Source: CAYPEK01 sp964409645
GTDB lineage: Bacteria > UBP15 > UBA6099
Assembly: GCA_964409645.1 (NCBI GenBank)
Contig: CAYPEK010000072.1
Coordinates: forward strand, 1 to 22,066
Direction of reading: 5' to 3'
DNA length: 22,066 nt
Both the position numbers and the translations under genes were made by a program. The stretch's first letter is position 1. Each line of letters starts with the position of its first letter. Of the stretch, positions 8,601-15,614 are shown piece after piece. The notes under the pieces were generated by a model, which searched no databases, was not told where the DNA came from, and worked only from the letters and a program-made list of their open reading frames with translations.

Positions 8601-8777
8601 CAGGTTTTTCATGTCTTTGTGCGATTTGTCGCGGTTGAGGATGTCGTTGACGATTGTCAGCAGATCGTAGTCCTGCTGGTCGAACAGGAGGCGGGGTTTT
8701 TTACCGACAATAGTAAAACTCTTGCGCGCGCGCTGCGCGCCGTTGACGCGTTCTTTTTCCTGCCCGTTTGTTTTCAT
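5673..8777 (-). CDS. Large unknown protein: PHP-like region plus multi-pass membrane C-terminus
   Basis: 1034 residues, not recognised as a named family. Residues 1-170 are helical and soluble. At 183-250, DHHVHDSSTKG...SPTHLIMDAWIKG and GIEFPARF resemble the opening HxH strand, helix and third strand of PHP phosphoesterase domains (H185, H187), though the usual later TDH reads YYN. DIHIGSDSAGRTHRTHGMG (545-563) may be the matching late metal-site strand (GSD.H type). Between them, about 350-385 is a charged probable coiled coil. From about 695 to 965 I count at least five hydrophobic spans (VLIGFTVAYITFKL, LANFGAFIWLGI, YTGFSVPLLDWLV, VLLYTFIALSNGLYI, LSIPLAIAINFAIAEIF) and a final IIIIIALDLLYFWMY near 949-963; the tail is basic. 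A TAG lies just before the ATG, fixing the start; no SD is visible. Coding is certain. A membrane-tethered hydrolase is inference; metal ligands beyond HxH are unproven. Confidence 0.8.
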   Translation of the reverse strand: MKTNGQEKERVNGAQRARKSFTIVGKKPRLLFDQQDYDLLTIVNDILNRDKSHKDMKNLLVPYLHPHGIKEMAAYKDLRIAYAAVHLLNTLEFGAATERIGALRSLRDEVLFGGQRVLRRNTARVLLQIMKDLLREGGTPEEHIELAHDFRAASAGKPRIIRSLLRRYHLLEMPEEWNQVAFDHHVHDSSTKGRKSPTHLIMDAWIKGIRNLTVIYYNYVRPEAAEELLQAAEIMGINVRVGIEFPARFRNRYVHFIWTPRGFSDAQDFIDFLNDSKVKAFLEESAKVSTYKQQHVLDLLDQYNLIHRRELNALFGLKLTQLCREDFISFVGVGQASLLHLAEFIHTKLLPELERRTEELREHIKGMNEQQKAEAAKLVEQMNALDPREIVERYLRPTANPTLLDPNIPHDGPDVPDMLRLAPRELMDRLHSLPSGYRITLNLSDLSPLDVLELLYDCDGMVTHLEIYNLKDFSSGKQTGYAEINDLRRVINNGNVVKLKQIIKSYIDLIEAPASPDSAERAEKFKTILRNMAVFQSYHKGRPLDIHIGSDSAGRTHRTHGMGLVIKETLPKRSQKEISKASKSQSSSYETVPINVTERLRGTYIPRASFSGVYNSIYRFIRRIPVIRRLGYHLQKDWLVDYDTTDLEARGNLVTLGGVLEWNGNGLELAPKNNKQRDNCGRSLGRSLKNLNTGTKNAIKVLIGFTVAYITFKLTKDWFFLANFGAFIWLGITAARNVLQSVVGGGGIRQSQLLSWRDYVRWGRIADSLFYTGFSVPLLDWLVKSVILNNTFHINTTTNPVLLYTFIALSNGLYISSHNYFRGLQKEAIIGNMFRTVLSIPLAIAINFAIAEIFRLKGVVGYEAMLQMWATIISKFSSDWVAAFIEGAADRNTNIQIAIWDYEDKLKQLFETYTKLELVFPEMDLLDLLERPKEFLCAMKEESCELENIIIIIALDLLYFWMYRPRARSALRIIMRNMSWDERRILIRTQNVLERNREISQLFIDGIVGKNFARALSFYLERNRDYLAAMRKFA

Positions 8778-8836
8778 CTATATGTATATGCAAAATCGGG
8801 CCACGTGGCATCCTCCCCATCCGCGGCCTTGTAGTT

Positions 8837-8856
8837 CCCGCATTGTCAAATGCGGG
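8837..8856. repeat. Hairpin 1 in the divergent region
   Basis: CCCGCATT (8837-8844) and AATGCGGG (8849-8856) pair perfectly around GTCA. No T-run follows. It could be a regulator site or a leader hairpin for the minus-strand gene, which starts 60 bp away. Confidence 0.55.
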
Positions 8857-8859
8857 GTA

Positions 8860-8890
8860 TGTCTTCTGTTATTAATATCCACAGAAGACA
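8860..8890. repeat. Hairpin 2 in the divergent region (10-bp arms)
   Basis: TGTCTTCTGT (8860-8869) and ACAGAAGACA (8881-8890) are perfect inverted repeats around an 11-nt AT-rich spacer. The symmetry suits a dimeric repressor controlling one or both divergent genes. The arms also resemble the GTGTCTTCGTGTC repeat family, so a repeat remnant is an alternative. Confidence 0.55.
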
Positions 8891-9179
8891 CGTAAAGTTA
8901 GAATAATGTTAGGAAAAAATATAGAAAAATCAATGAATAATGTAATAATTCATGGGGATTCCCTCCGAATAATGGTCGAATAACGGTTGAACATGATAAT
9001 AAAGAAGATGGGGTTGCTTGTTGCTTAAAAGAGAGACAGGCGCGGCAAAACGCGCAGCCACGTATGGAACCCGCTCTTCAACTAAATTGATTTCAGAGCG
9101 TTTTTAGCCGGAAATCCGTTTCATCGTTACATATTTTTGAGGGAATAAAGCATAATAACGTCTATAGGAGTTCGTTGAT

Positions 9180-10724
9180 TTGCGTGTAAAGCCGGATTCA
9201 TATAATCAATGCGGCATACACGGCGCGCTTGCAAAAGCGTATCCGCGGTATATTATTTTATCGCTCGTTATCGGACTTATAGGAGTTACTACAATGACTA
9301 CTTCTTTCGCGAATGACGAAACGGCGTCGAATCCGGCAATCGCCAAGGCGACGGAAAGCGTGCAGGCCGCCGCGCCCGTGGCCGCCGCGGATCCAGACCG
9401 TCCGGTCTGGCATTTCCGGCCCGCCGCGCAATGGATGAACGACCCGAACGGCACCATCTATTTCGACGGCTGGTATCATGTTTTCTACCAGTACAATCCG
9501 TACGGCGACGGCTGGGGCCACATGCACTGGGGGCACACCCGCAGCCGTGACCTCGTCCACTGGGAACTTCTTCCGGTCGCCCTCTGGCCGTCGGAGGAAA
9601 AAGGCGAGGAGCACTGCTACTCCGGAACAGTCGCGATCAACAGCGACGGCCGGCCGACAGCTTTGTACACGAGCGTCGGCTTCAAGAATGTGCGCTCCGA
9701 GTTTGAACAGTGGGCGGCGCTCGGCGACGACGATTTGACGGTTTGGGAGAAGCACCCGGCCAATCCGATTCTTACTCTTGAAACTCACGGCGGTCCGAAA
9801 TTGGGGCCGGAGTGGCGTGACCCGTTCATTTTCAGCGAGGCAGGGCGCACGTTCCTTCTCCTCGGCGCGGACACAGAGTCGCACACGGATGTCCTGCTCT
9901 ATGAAGCAGCGGACGGCACGCTCACAAAATGGGAATACAAAAAGGTTCTCTTCCGTCAGTCGAAACCGTTCACCATATTTCTCGAATGCCCGAATTTTTT
10001 CAAGCTCGGCGACAAGTGGGTGCTCGCGGTTTCCCCGTACAGAGCGGTCGAATATTACGTCGGCACGTTCGACATTAACACGCTCGAATTCAAACAGGAA
10101 CGGCACGGACGAATCGACGAATCGCCGGACTTCTACGCGACAAACATAGCAATCGACGAAAAAGGGCGGCGTGTGCTGTTCGGCTGGGTTCGCGGGTTCA
10201 AGCAGAAAAAAGGATGGAACGGCTGCCTCGCTTTGCCTCGCATACCGTCGATCGGGCCGGACGGATATCTAAGGATGTCGCCCGCGCCGGAAATCCGGTC
10301 GCTTCGCGGCGACCACACCGGCGCGGCCGGAATCTCACTCGAAAACGGAGGACACGTCATCGACGGCGCGCTCGGCGACACACTCGAAGTCCTTGCCGAG
10401 TTCACGCCGGGCGATGCTGTTGCCTACGGGTTGAAAGTCAGGCGCTCGGACGACGGCTCGCAGGGTATTCCCATCCGGATCGAAAAGAACTCAGTCAGCG
10501 TTGGCGGAAAGAAGTACGCTTTCGAGCACGAGAGCGGAAAATCGCTGACTCTCAACGTCTTCATCGACAAATCGTTGGTTGAGGTCTTCATCGACGGCGG
10601 CCGAGTGTGTGTTACCCGTGTAATATACTCGCGCCCGAGCGATCTCGGCGTCGAGGTATTTGCGGAGGGCGGCAGCACCCGCGTGGATTCGATTGATGTG
10701 TGGACGCTCAAACCTGTCTGGTGA
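9180..10724 (+). CDS. Secreted glycoside hydrolase family 32 enzyme (fructan/sucrose hydrolase)
   Basis: 514 residues from a TTG at 9180. Residues 25-45 form a signal peptide (IILSLVIGLIGV, then TSFA before the likely cut) and a 30-residue Ala-rich linker follows. The start is supported by this export signal and by AGGAG at about 9166-9170; an ATG at 9294 with its own AGGAG would make a leaderless cytosolic form. The GH32 five-blade propeller shows the nucleophile motif WMNDPNG (Asp88), WRDP (Asp214) and the acid/base motif ECPNFF (Glu269), all intact. The C-terminal beta-sandwich (VFIDKSLVEVFIDGG) is complete. The enzyme releases fructose from sucrose, inulin or levan; which one cannot be read from sequence. 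No transporter, fructokinase or SusCD-type pair lies nearby, so it is not in a full utilisation locus here. Confidence 0.92.
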   Translation: MRVKPDSYNQCGIHGALAKAYPRYIILSLVIGLIGVTTMTTSFANDETASNPAIAKATESVQAAAPVAAADPDRPVWHFRPAAQWMNDPNGTIYFDGWYHVFYQYNPYGDGWGHMHWGHTRSRDLVHWELLPVALWPSEEKGEEHCYSGTVAINSDGRPTALYTSVGFKNVRSEFEQWAALGDDDLTVWEKHPANPILTLETHGGPKLGPEWRDPFIFSEAGRTFLLLGADTESHTDVLLYEAADGTLTKWEYKKVLFRQSKPFTIFLECPNFFKLGDKWVLAVSPYRAVEYYVGTFDINTLEFKQERHGRIDESPDFYATNIAIDEKGRRVLFGWVRGFKQKKGWNGCLALPRIPSIGPDGYLRMSPAPEIRSLRGDHTGAAGISLENGGHVIDGALGDTLEVLAEFTPGDAVAYGLKVRRSDDGSQGIPIRIEKNSVSVGGKKYAFEHESGKSLTLNVFIDKSLVEVFIDGGRVCVTRVIYSRPSDLGVEVFAEGGSTRVDSIDVWTLKPVW

Positions 10725-10844
10725 ACGCTCGCCGCAGAATCTTCAGCAATGCAAACCCGACCTCGCGACGCCCGCGGATTAGCAAATCCCACGGCGAATG
10801 TGGTTGTCGGACAATAGTGATTTCGACGAAAAAACAGGGTCAGC

Positions 10845-12251
10845 TCAGCCTTTAAAAGTAAGGCTAAAACCCGGCCAGAAGTCGGGCAGTTCGGGATATT
10901 TCGTTTTATACCAGCGGCCGCTCTTGCCGACGAGCCGCACGCGGCGCACCGCGTAGATGTCTTCGAGCGGATTGCCGGCGATGATGGAGACGTCGGCGAA
11001 CTTGCCGGGCGCGATCGTTCCGAGCGAGTTGTCTCTTCGGAGCAATTTCGCCGCATTGATCGTTGCCGCGCGGATGGCGTCGATCTTGCTCAGGCCGACG
11101 TGGTTCAGGCGGACGATCTCGTCCGTCATCTCGCCGGGCCACGCGACGACCGCGCCGAGGTCGGTCCCGGCCGCCATCGGCACACCCGCTTTGTACATCT
11201 TTGCAACCGAGCGTTGGACGCCCGCGAAGTTTTTCCTGTTCGCGCGCCAGAATCCGAACGACGCATCGTATTTCTCTTTTTTGAAATCGAGCCACGTGCT
11301 CGATATCCAATGGAGGTGCTTGCGCGCGTTTTCGTGGAACATCTCGCGCGCGCGGTCGGTTTCGAGAAATCCGAGTTTCTCCTCGAATCTCGCCATCCCG
11401 TCCGAGACGGAGAGCGTCGGGACGATTTTGATCCCGCTTTTCTTTAGCTTTTCGATCTGCTCGTCGGTGATTTCTTTATCGAATATCACATGCTCGAGCG
11501 AATCGATGTCGAACTCGATCAGATGGTCGAAGTCGGACGACCAGTTATGATGGACGCTGACTATTAGGCCGAGCTCGTGCGCCGTTTTGCAGACTGCACG
11601 GAGCGATTCGTCGGAGATCGTCGGCATCCGGTCCTTGACGCCGAAATCGCGGAAGAAACTCGTGTAGCCGACTTTGATGTGGTCCGCGCCCATCCGCTTG
11701 AGGTAGCGGACATAGCGGTCGGCTTCCTCGGGTGTATTGACGTGCATCTTCGGCTGCCCCGCGATCGCCGAGAATGGGAATACAACCGGGTTAATGAATT
11801 CGGGATAGCCGCCTTTGACGCTGAGGATGGCGCCGCTCGCGGCGATGTCCGGGCCGGGCAGCGCGCCCGACTCGATTTTTTGGCGTTGCTTGTTCAAGAT
11901 TTTGATCGGAGAGAGCATGTCACGCACGCAGACGACGCCCGCCGCGAGCGTATGCTCGAAATTCAGCTTCATCTGTTTGAGCGTCCACGCGCCCGGAAAC
12001 AGCCCCTCCTGATACGCGAGAAACGGACTCAGAATGTGGCAGTGGCAGTCGATCAGTCCGGGAATCATCGTGAGTCCGGAGCAGTCGATTTCGTCCGCGT
12101 CGTTCGAGCCGGGTTTCACGTCGAGATCGCGCAGAAACCTGCCCTCGGTGAGCACGTTCGTCGGGCCGGAAACACGGCCTTCCGTCACATCCAGAATATT
12201 AATGTCTCTGAGTATTACCCTGTCCCTTGAAGTCGCAACCTGTGTCAGCAT
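10845..12251 (-). CDS. Amidohydrolase-superfamily metal hydrolase
   Basis: 468 residues. The ATG at 12251 is preferred because a strong promoter (12270-12298) overlaps the alternative GTG at 12281, leaving only a short AGGGTG-containing leader. The N-terminal small beta-sandwich leads to the TIM-barrel metal motif GLIDCHCH (H70, H72). Then come the probable carboxylated Lys193 (HIKVG), H234/H235 (VSVHHN), H254 (LEHVIF) and Asp364 (AAGTDLGA), a full binuclear amidohydrolase set. The tail, ATINAAKLL...LGTIAPGKFADVSIIAGNPLEDI, is typical of the imidazolonepropionase/Xaa-Pro dipeptidase-like branch. No signal peptide, so cytosolic. The substrate cannot be assigned; cyclic amide, imide or dipeptide-like substrates fit the branch. 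It converges with the GH32 gene, with 120 bp between the stops and no clear terminator. Confidence 0.9.
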   Translation of the reverse strand: MLTQVATSRDRVILRDINILDVTEGRVSGPTNVLTEGRFLRDLDVKPGSNDADEIDCSGLTMIPGLIDCHCHILSPFLAYQEGLFPGAWTLKQMKLNFEHTLAAGVVCVRDMLSPIKILNKQRQKIESGALPGPDIAASGAILSVKGGYPEFINPVVFPFSAIAGQPKMHVNTPEEADRYVRYLKRMGADHIKVGYTSFFRDFGVKDRMPTISDESLRAVCKTAHELGLIVSVHHNWSSDFDHLIEFDIDSLEHVIFDKEITDEQIEKLKKSGIKIVPTLSVSDGMARFEEKLGFLETDRAREMFHENARKHLHWISSTWLDFKKEKYDASFGFWRANRKNFAGVQRSVAKMYKAGVPMAAGTDLGAVVAWPGEMTDEIVRLNHVGLSKIDAIRAATINAAKLLRRDNSLGTIAPGKFADVSIIAGNPLEDIYAVRRVRLVGKSGRWYKTKYPELPDFWPGFSLTFKG

Positions 12252-12269
12252 CCCTATCACCCTGAGGAG

Positions 12270-12298
12270 ATTATATGGCACAGATAGAAAAGAATCAA
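12270..12298 (-). promoter_or_regulatory. Sigma-70 promoter of the amidohydrolase gene
   Basis: On the minus strand, TTGATT (12293-12298), a 17-bp spacer and a perfect TATAAT (12270-12275). Predicted transcription starts about 12 nt before the ATG at 12251, within reach of AGGGTG. Confidence 0.7.
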
Positions 12299-12498
12299 TT
12301 AATTATTTTAATATTTTTTGCACATTCTCTTAATAAAGTTAAACCGAGCCTGTATTGTAATTAAACGAGCTGATCGTCCAAACGGTGCCGGTTCTTGACT
12401 TAGCTGCAAGCCCGAAAACTCGCATTCGGCCTTATTTCACAATGGATTTTTAGTATAATTTCTTTTTGGAGAACTGTTTTTTGGGAGGGCGGCACGCA

Positions 12499-14046
12499 TC
12501 ATTCCGAATCCGGATCGTTGTCTCTTTTCGGAATGAATGCTATGTGGTCCTGCGTGTAAAGTATCTTGACAGGAATGCCGCTGCGGATCATGTCCGCCGC
12601 GTATTTGTACCGGTACGGACTTTTTACATGGAAGACATAACCGGGCAGCACGCCTTCGGGACATCCTTGTTCCTCATATCGCAAATAAGCTTTTTCCCGC
12701 TCGTGAGCGTTGATGTCGTACGCGTTCACACGCTCGTTCGTGAGGAACAGAATGCGCCACTTTATGAAGTATGTCGTCTCTATGCATTTTACGTCGTTCT
12801 GTTCGAGAAACCGCGCCACGCGGACGAGCGATTCGGGGTTCGTTTTGGTATCGCCTTCCACAATGTTGGCGTTGCTGAACATCGACACATCGCCCGCGAT
12901 GACCGCGATTCCTATCAGCACGGCTATCACCGTCGCGAGCAGGTTGGTCGAGTGCCGCCGAACGCCGTAGAGCATCGCGATCGCGGCCGCCGGCGCGCCT
13001 GAAAGATAGGGTTCGAGCGGCAGCAGATACCGGGGCGAATGCCCCGCGTAGCCCGAGAAAATATTGGCGAGCAGCGTGAGCGCGAAAATCAGCGCCGGCG
13101 CGCCCGGAGTCCGCCGCCAACTGCCGATCAGCACAATCGCCGACATTACCAGCGCCGCCGCGGCGCACCATGCATACCACGGCACGGGATAGACGAAGTT
13201 ATGGATGCAGTCCGGCGTGAAAAACGCGGGCAGCTCGCGCGTGAAAAGCCCGACGAACTTGTCCACCGCGGCGAGAGGCGTTTGCGGGCCTCCCGGCGCC
13301 GCAGCAGCGAAGTGCTTCAGATGCGCGAGGTTTCCCGTCGCATTCGCATAGATCAAAGGCGCCGCTCCGACGAGAAGCCCGCCGCCGAACGACGCCATCC
13401 GCCACGGGTGCAGCAGGCCGCGCCTAAGCGCCGCGACGAACACCGCAACAATATACACCGCGGCGAAATCATAGCTCCACAAGCCCAGCCCCAGCGCGAC
13501 ACCCATCGCCGCCGCGAGCCACAGCATCCGCCGCCACGCTGTTTCCCGGTAAGCTATCTCAAATTTCTGAAGGAGCAGCAGCGCGAGCGCTCCCAGAAAA
13601 ATCGTTTCGATATAGCCGTCTGCTTTCAGGGACGACCTCAGCACCTGCACCGATACCGACGAGAGCGCGACCGCCGCGAACGCGGTTCGGCTTCCGTAAA
13701 GCCGCCGCGCGTAAACGAAAATAGTCGCCGCGATCGCTATCGAGAACAGCACGGGGATCAGATGCACCGCCCACTCGGATGGCCCGAACAGCTTGAACAG
13801 CGGGGCGGCCAGCAGCGCCTCGATCACGTGGCCGCCGCCGTAGTCCTGCCCGTAGAAAAACAGCGGCACGCCTTCGCCTTCCGTGATATGCTTTGCCATC
13901 AGGCCGACGATCGACTCGTCGGCGTCCAGACGACGGCAGACCGTCAGCATCGCCGCCACGCGAGGCGCCGCCACGATTCCCAGCAGGGCCGCCCATGTCA
14001 GCGCCGCGCCGGCGCGCTTCCGTAGCCTGACTGTGTCGATCACCAT
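12499..14046 (-). CDS. Polytopic membrane glycosyltransferase, GT-C/ArnT-PMT type
   Basis: 515 residues with a basic N-terminus and about ten hydrophobic spans. The first loop carries DADESIVGLMAKHITEG (Asp41, Asp43, Glu44) and then FFYGQDYGG, the acidic pair and aromatic stretch expected of GT-C enzymes of the GT39/GT83-like group, which move sugars from polyprenyl-phosphate donors on the outer face of the membrane. Spans follow to about residue 400 and a soluble, probably periplasmic C-terminal domain of about 110 residues closes the protein. The acceptor (protein, lipid A or glycan) is unknown; no other glycan gene is adjacent. The ATG at 14046 has no SD, and the inverted-repeat element ends only 9 bp upstream, so the native 5' region may be displaced. 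A GTG second codon offers an alternative start with the same product. Confidence 0.82.
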   Translation of the reverse strand: MVIDTVRLRKRAGAALTWAALLGIVAAPRVAAMLTVCRRLDADESIVGLMAKHITEGEGVPLFFYGQDYGGGHVIEALLAAPLFKLFGPSEWAVHLIPVLFSIAIAATIFVYARRLYGSRTAFAAVALSSVSVQVLRSSLKADGYIETIFLGALALLLLQKFEIAYRETAWRRMLWLAAAMGVALGLGLWSYDFAAVYIVAVFVAALRRGLLHPWRMASFGGGLLVGAAPLIYANATGNLAHLKHFAAAAPGGPQTPLAAVDKFVGLFTRELPAFFTPDCIHNFVYPVPWYAWCAAAALVMSAIVLIGSWRRTPGAPALIFALTLLANIFSGYAGHSPRYLLPLEPYLSGAPAAAIAMLYGVRRHSTNLLATVIAVLIGIAVIAGDVSMFSNANIVEGDTKTNPESLVRVARFLEQNDVKCIETTYFIKWRILFLTNERVNAYDINAHEREKAYLRYEEQGCPEGVLPGYVFHVKSPYRYKYAADMIRSGIPVKILYTQDHIAFIPKRDNDPDSE

Positions 14047-14055
14047 AAAGTATCG

Positions 14056-14180
14056 GGGGTCAGGCCGTGAATTGGGAATTGAGCAGTATCAAAACAAGGA
14101 TTGTCAGTGCATATACCTGTGCGGCAAAAGCAATCCTCGTAACTTTTGGAAGTTCAATTCGCAATTCATGGCCTGACCCC
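14056..14180. mobile_element. 125-bp terminal-inverted-repeat element, copy 2
   Basis: GGGGTCAGGCCGTGAATTG... at the left and ...CATGGCCTGACCCC at the right are complementary over about 27 bp. Its interior aligns with the reverse complement of copy 1 (1052-1175): shared blocks include GTATCA, ATTGTC, GGCAA and GGAAG before the right arm. AGGATTG (14097-14103) pairs perfectly with CAATCCT (14131-14137); in copy 1 the equivalent positions differ but still pair on the minus strand if G-U pairs are allowed. It starts 9 bp upstream of the glycosyltransferase ATG. Confidence 0.8.
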
Positions 14181-14303
14181 AATTCCTTGACCTCAATTCC
14201 TTTCATAATAGCCGCAGCGCACTTTTCAGTAAACACACCGCCGGCGAAAAGCCTGAGAGAGTTGCCGATTTTTTCCAAAATCCTAAACAGTTGCGTGCCG
14301 ATT

Positions 14304-14312
14304 TGATATAAT
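14304..14312 (+). promoter_or_regulatory. Extended -10 promoter for the zinc-ribbon gene
   Basis: TGATATAAT is a TGn extension plus perfect TATAAT (14307-14312). The -35 region (TAAACA at 14284-14289) is weak. The start codon is 26 bp downstream, with AAGGA at 14327-14331. Confidence 0.6.
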
Positions 14313-14338
14313 TGTGAAAAAGCGCCAAGGAAAAAAGC

Positions 14339-14749
14339 ATGAAATGTCCTGTGTGCAATGTGGGAATGATAGTAGTCGAGTATGAAGAGATCGAGCTCGA
14401 CCATTGCGTGAAATGCGGCGGCGTGTGGTTTGACCGCGATGAGCTTGCATACATGCTCGAAGGCGCGGGCCTGAAACCGGAAGCGCTCGAGATAAAAGCG
14501 GCGACACGCGACGCGGAGGCGCTGAAGGGCGAAACAAAACGGCGCTGTCCGCGTTGTAGCAAGGTAATGAAGAAAGCGATTGTCGGCGGGACGGACCCGG
14601 TGGTACTGGACACCTGCGCGCGGCATGGCGGCTACTGGTTCGACAAAGGGGAACTCGGCCGGACAGTCCGCTCCGGCATCCCGGAAGGCGACTGGCGGAA
14701 CGTAGGCGCATTCCTCGGGCGTTTGTTCGGACCCGAAAACGCCTGCTGA
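14339..14749 (+). CDS. Tandem TFIIB-type zinc-ribbon protein
   Basis: 136 residues with two copies of the bacterial zf-TFIIB motif. Copy one: C3-x2-C6 and C23-x2-C26 followed by GGVWFDRDEL. Copy two: C70-x2-C73 and C93-x2-H96 followed by GGYWFDKGEL. The last ligand of the second ribbon is thus His rather than Cys. The CxxCGGxWFDxxEL signature identifies the family; such small proteins are common in bacteria and their role is not established. No membrane span or signal, so cytosolic. SD AAGGA sits 7 bp before the ATG. The lemA gene follows after 48 bp in the same direction, with no terminator between, so the two are probably one transcript. Confidence 0.9.
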   Translation: MKCPVCNVGMIVVEYEEIELDHCVKCGGVWFDRDELAYMLEGAGLKPEALEIKAATRDAEALKGETKRRCPRCSKVMKKAIVGGTDPVVLDTCARHGGYWFDKGELGRTVRSGIPEGDWRNVGAFLGRLFGPENAC

Positions 14750-14797
14750 ACAAAATGAAACCGTCGTTTGTCATATAAATAAAAGGAGAAACAAACC

Positions 14798-15358
14798 ATG
14801 ATGTTATTTCCGATTATCATAATCTTAGGAATAGCGCTGATCATTTTTGTGCTGTTCGGAATGTACAACGGGCTGGTGCGCATGCGCAATCAGGTGAAGA
14901 ACGCATGGGCGCAGATAGACGTGCAGCTCAAGCGGCGGCACGACCTGATTCCGAACCTCGTCGAAACCGCGAAAGGCTACATGCAGCACGAGCGCGGGGT
15001 GATGGAGAACATCACTAAGTACCGCAACCTCGCGCAGTCGGCCAACGCGCAGGGCGAGCGCATCGACGCCGAGCAGCAACTCGGCGGCGCACTCATGCGT
15101 TTCTTCGCGGTCGCGGAAAACTATCCCGACCTTAAGGCGAACCAGAACTTCCTCGCGCTGCAGGAGGAGCTTTCGTCAACTGAAAATAAGATCGGATTCG
15201 CCCGGCAGTTCTATAACGATTCCGTCATGTTTTACAACACGAAGATACAGTCCGTGCCGACGAATATCATAGCCGGCATGTTCAATTTCAAAGAAGAGAA
15301 ACTGTTCGAAGTCGCGGACGCCGCGGAGCGCGAAGTCCCGAAAGTCAACTTCAGTTGA
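14798..15358 (+). CDS. lemA: LemA family membrane protein
   Basis: 186 residues, the usual length. An N-terminal membrane span (IIIILGIALIIFVLFGMYN, about 6-24) is followed by the family hallmark NGLVRMRNQVKNAWAQIDVQL, then RRHDLIPNLVETAKGY, RFFAVAENYPDLKAN and the closing NTKIQSVPTNIIAGMF. The bulk is a long helical bundle. LemA proteins are common in bacteria, and their biochemical role is unresolved. The partner seen here is the zinc-ribbon gene upstream; no TPM-domain or HtpX-like gene is next to it. AAGGAGA lies about 8 bp before the ATG, and a strong terminator follows 36 bp after the stop. Confidence 0.95.
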   Translation: MMLFPIIIILGIALIIFVLFGMYNGLVRMRNQVKNAWAQIDVQLKRRHDLIPNLVETAKGYMQHERGVMENITKYRNLAQSANAQGERIDAEQQLGGALMRFFAVAENYPDLKANQNFLALQEELSSTENKIGFARQFYNDSVMFYNTKIQSVPTNIIAGMFNFKEEKLFEVADAAEREVPKVNFS

Positions 15359-15394
15359 GAATTGCTGTATAACGCACAAATCGTTGAGTAACAC

Positions 15395-15425
15395 AGGCGC
15401 AAAAAAGCAGTTTTGCGCCTTTTTT
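15395..15425 (+). terminator. Intrinsic terminator after lemA
   Basis: AGGCGCAAAA (15395-15404) pairs with TTTTGCGCCT (15411-15420) around AAGCAG and is followed by TTTTT. Confidence 0.88.
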
Positions 15426-15560
15426 AATCCCATCGCAAAGAACCACTTGAGAAAACATTGCCTGTGGCCGGATTGGGCATTCCATCCGTCATCGAAATGC
15501 TGATTTTTTTAACAATAACCGCAACAGTTTTGCTCCCCGATCAAACAAAATCCGGTGTAC

Positions 15561-15589
15561 TTGACAAAGCCGGGCAAATGCCGTATATT
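15561..15589 (+). promoter_or_regulatory. Consensus sigma-70 promoter of the tetR-like gene
   Basis: TTGACA (15561-15566), exactly 17 bp, then TATATT (15584-15589). The expected start of transcription (near 15596) is only about 5 nt before the ATG at 15601, so the message would be nearly leaderless. Confidence 0.78.
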
Positions 15590-15614
15590 TTTGGACTGAT
15601 ATGTCAGTCCAAAA
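15589..15614 (+). promoter_or_regulatory. 26-bp palindromic operator overlapping promoter and start codon
   Basis: TTTTGGACTGA (15589-15599) and its exact reverse complement TCAGTCCAAAA (15604-15614) flank a TATG spacer that contains the ATG start codon. It touches the last base of the -10 box. TetR-family repressors usually bind such sites at their own promoters, so autoregulation is likely. Confidence 0.78.

Larger units (their letters stand above)
8778..9179. other. Divergent intergenic region
   Basis: About 400 bp between the start codons of the 1034-residue gene (minus) and the GH32 gene (plus). It holds two adjacent inverted repeats (8837-8856 and 8860-8890) and AT-rich DNA from 8890 to 9020. 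No gene or RNA family is recognised. Promoter elements for either gene are not clear enough to place. Confidence 0.5.

Noticed and set aside
9020..9120. Possible riboswitch ahead of the GH32 gene (short GCGC and CGCG complementarity)
   Set aside because: Only a 4-bp stem, with no recognisable conserved core of any riboswitch class.
12252..12281. Longer GTG start for the amidohydrolase
   Set aside because: The GTG is upstream of the -10 box of the evident promoter and has no SD.
13039..14025. Long 328-residue plus-strand frame
   Set aside because: Arg/His-rich composition and complete overlap with the membrane glycosyltransferase gene mark it as an antisense shadow.
15458..15600. GTG-initiated frame whose first ~30 residues look like a small membrane protein (GLGIPSVIEMLIFLTITATVLLP), vaguely TatA-like
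   Set aside because: No SD, it runs on out of frame through the tetR-like gene, and it crosses a consensus promoter. A decayed TatA-like fragment cannot be excluded but is not supported.
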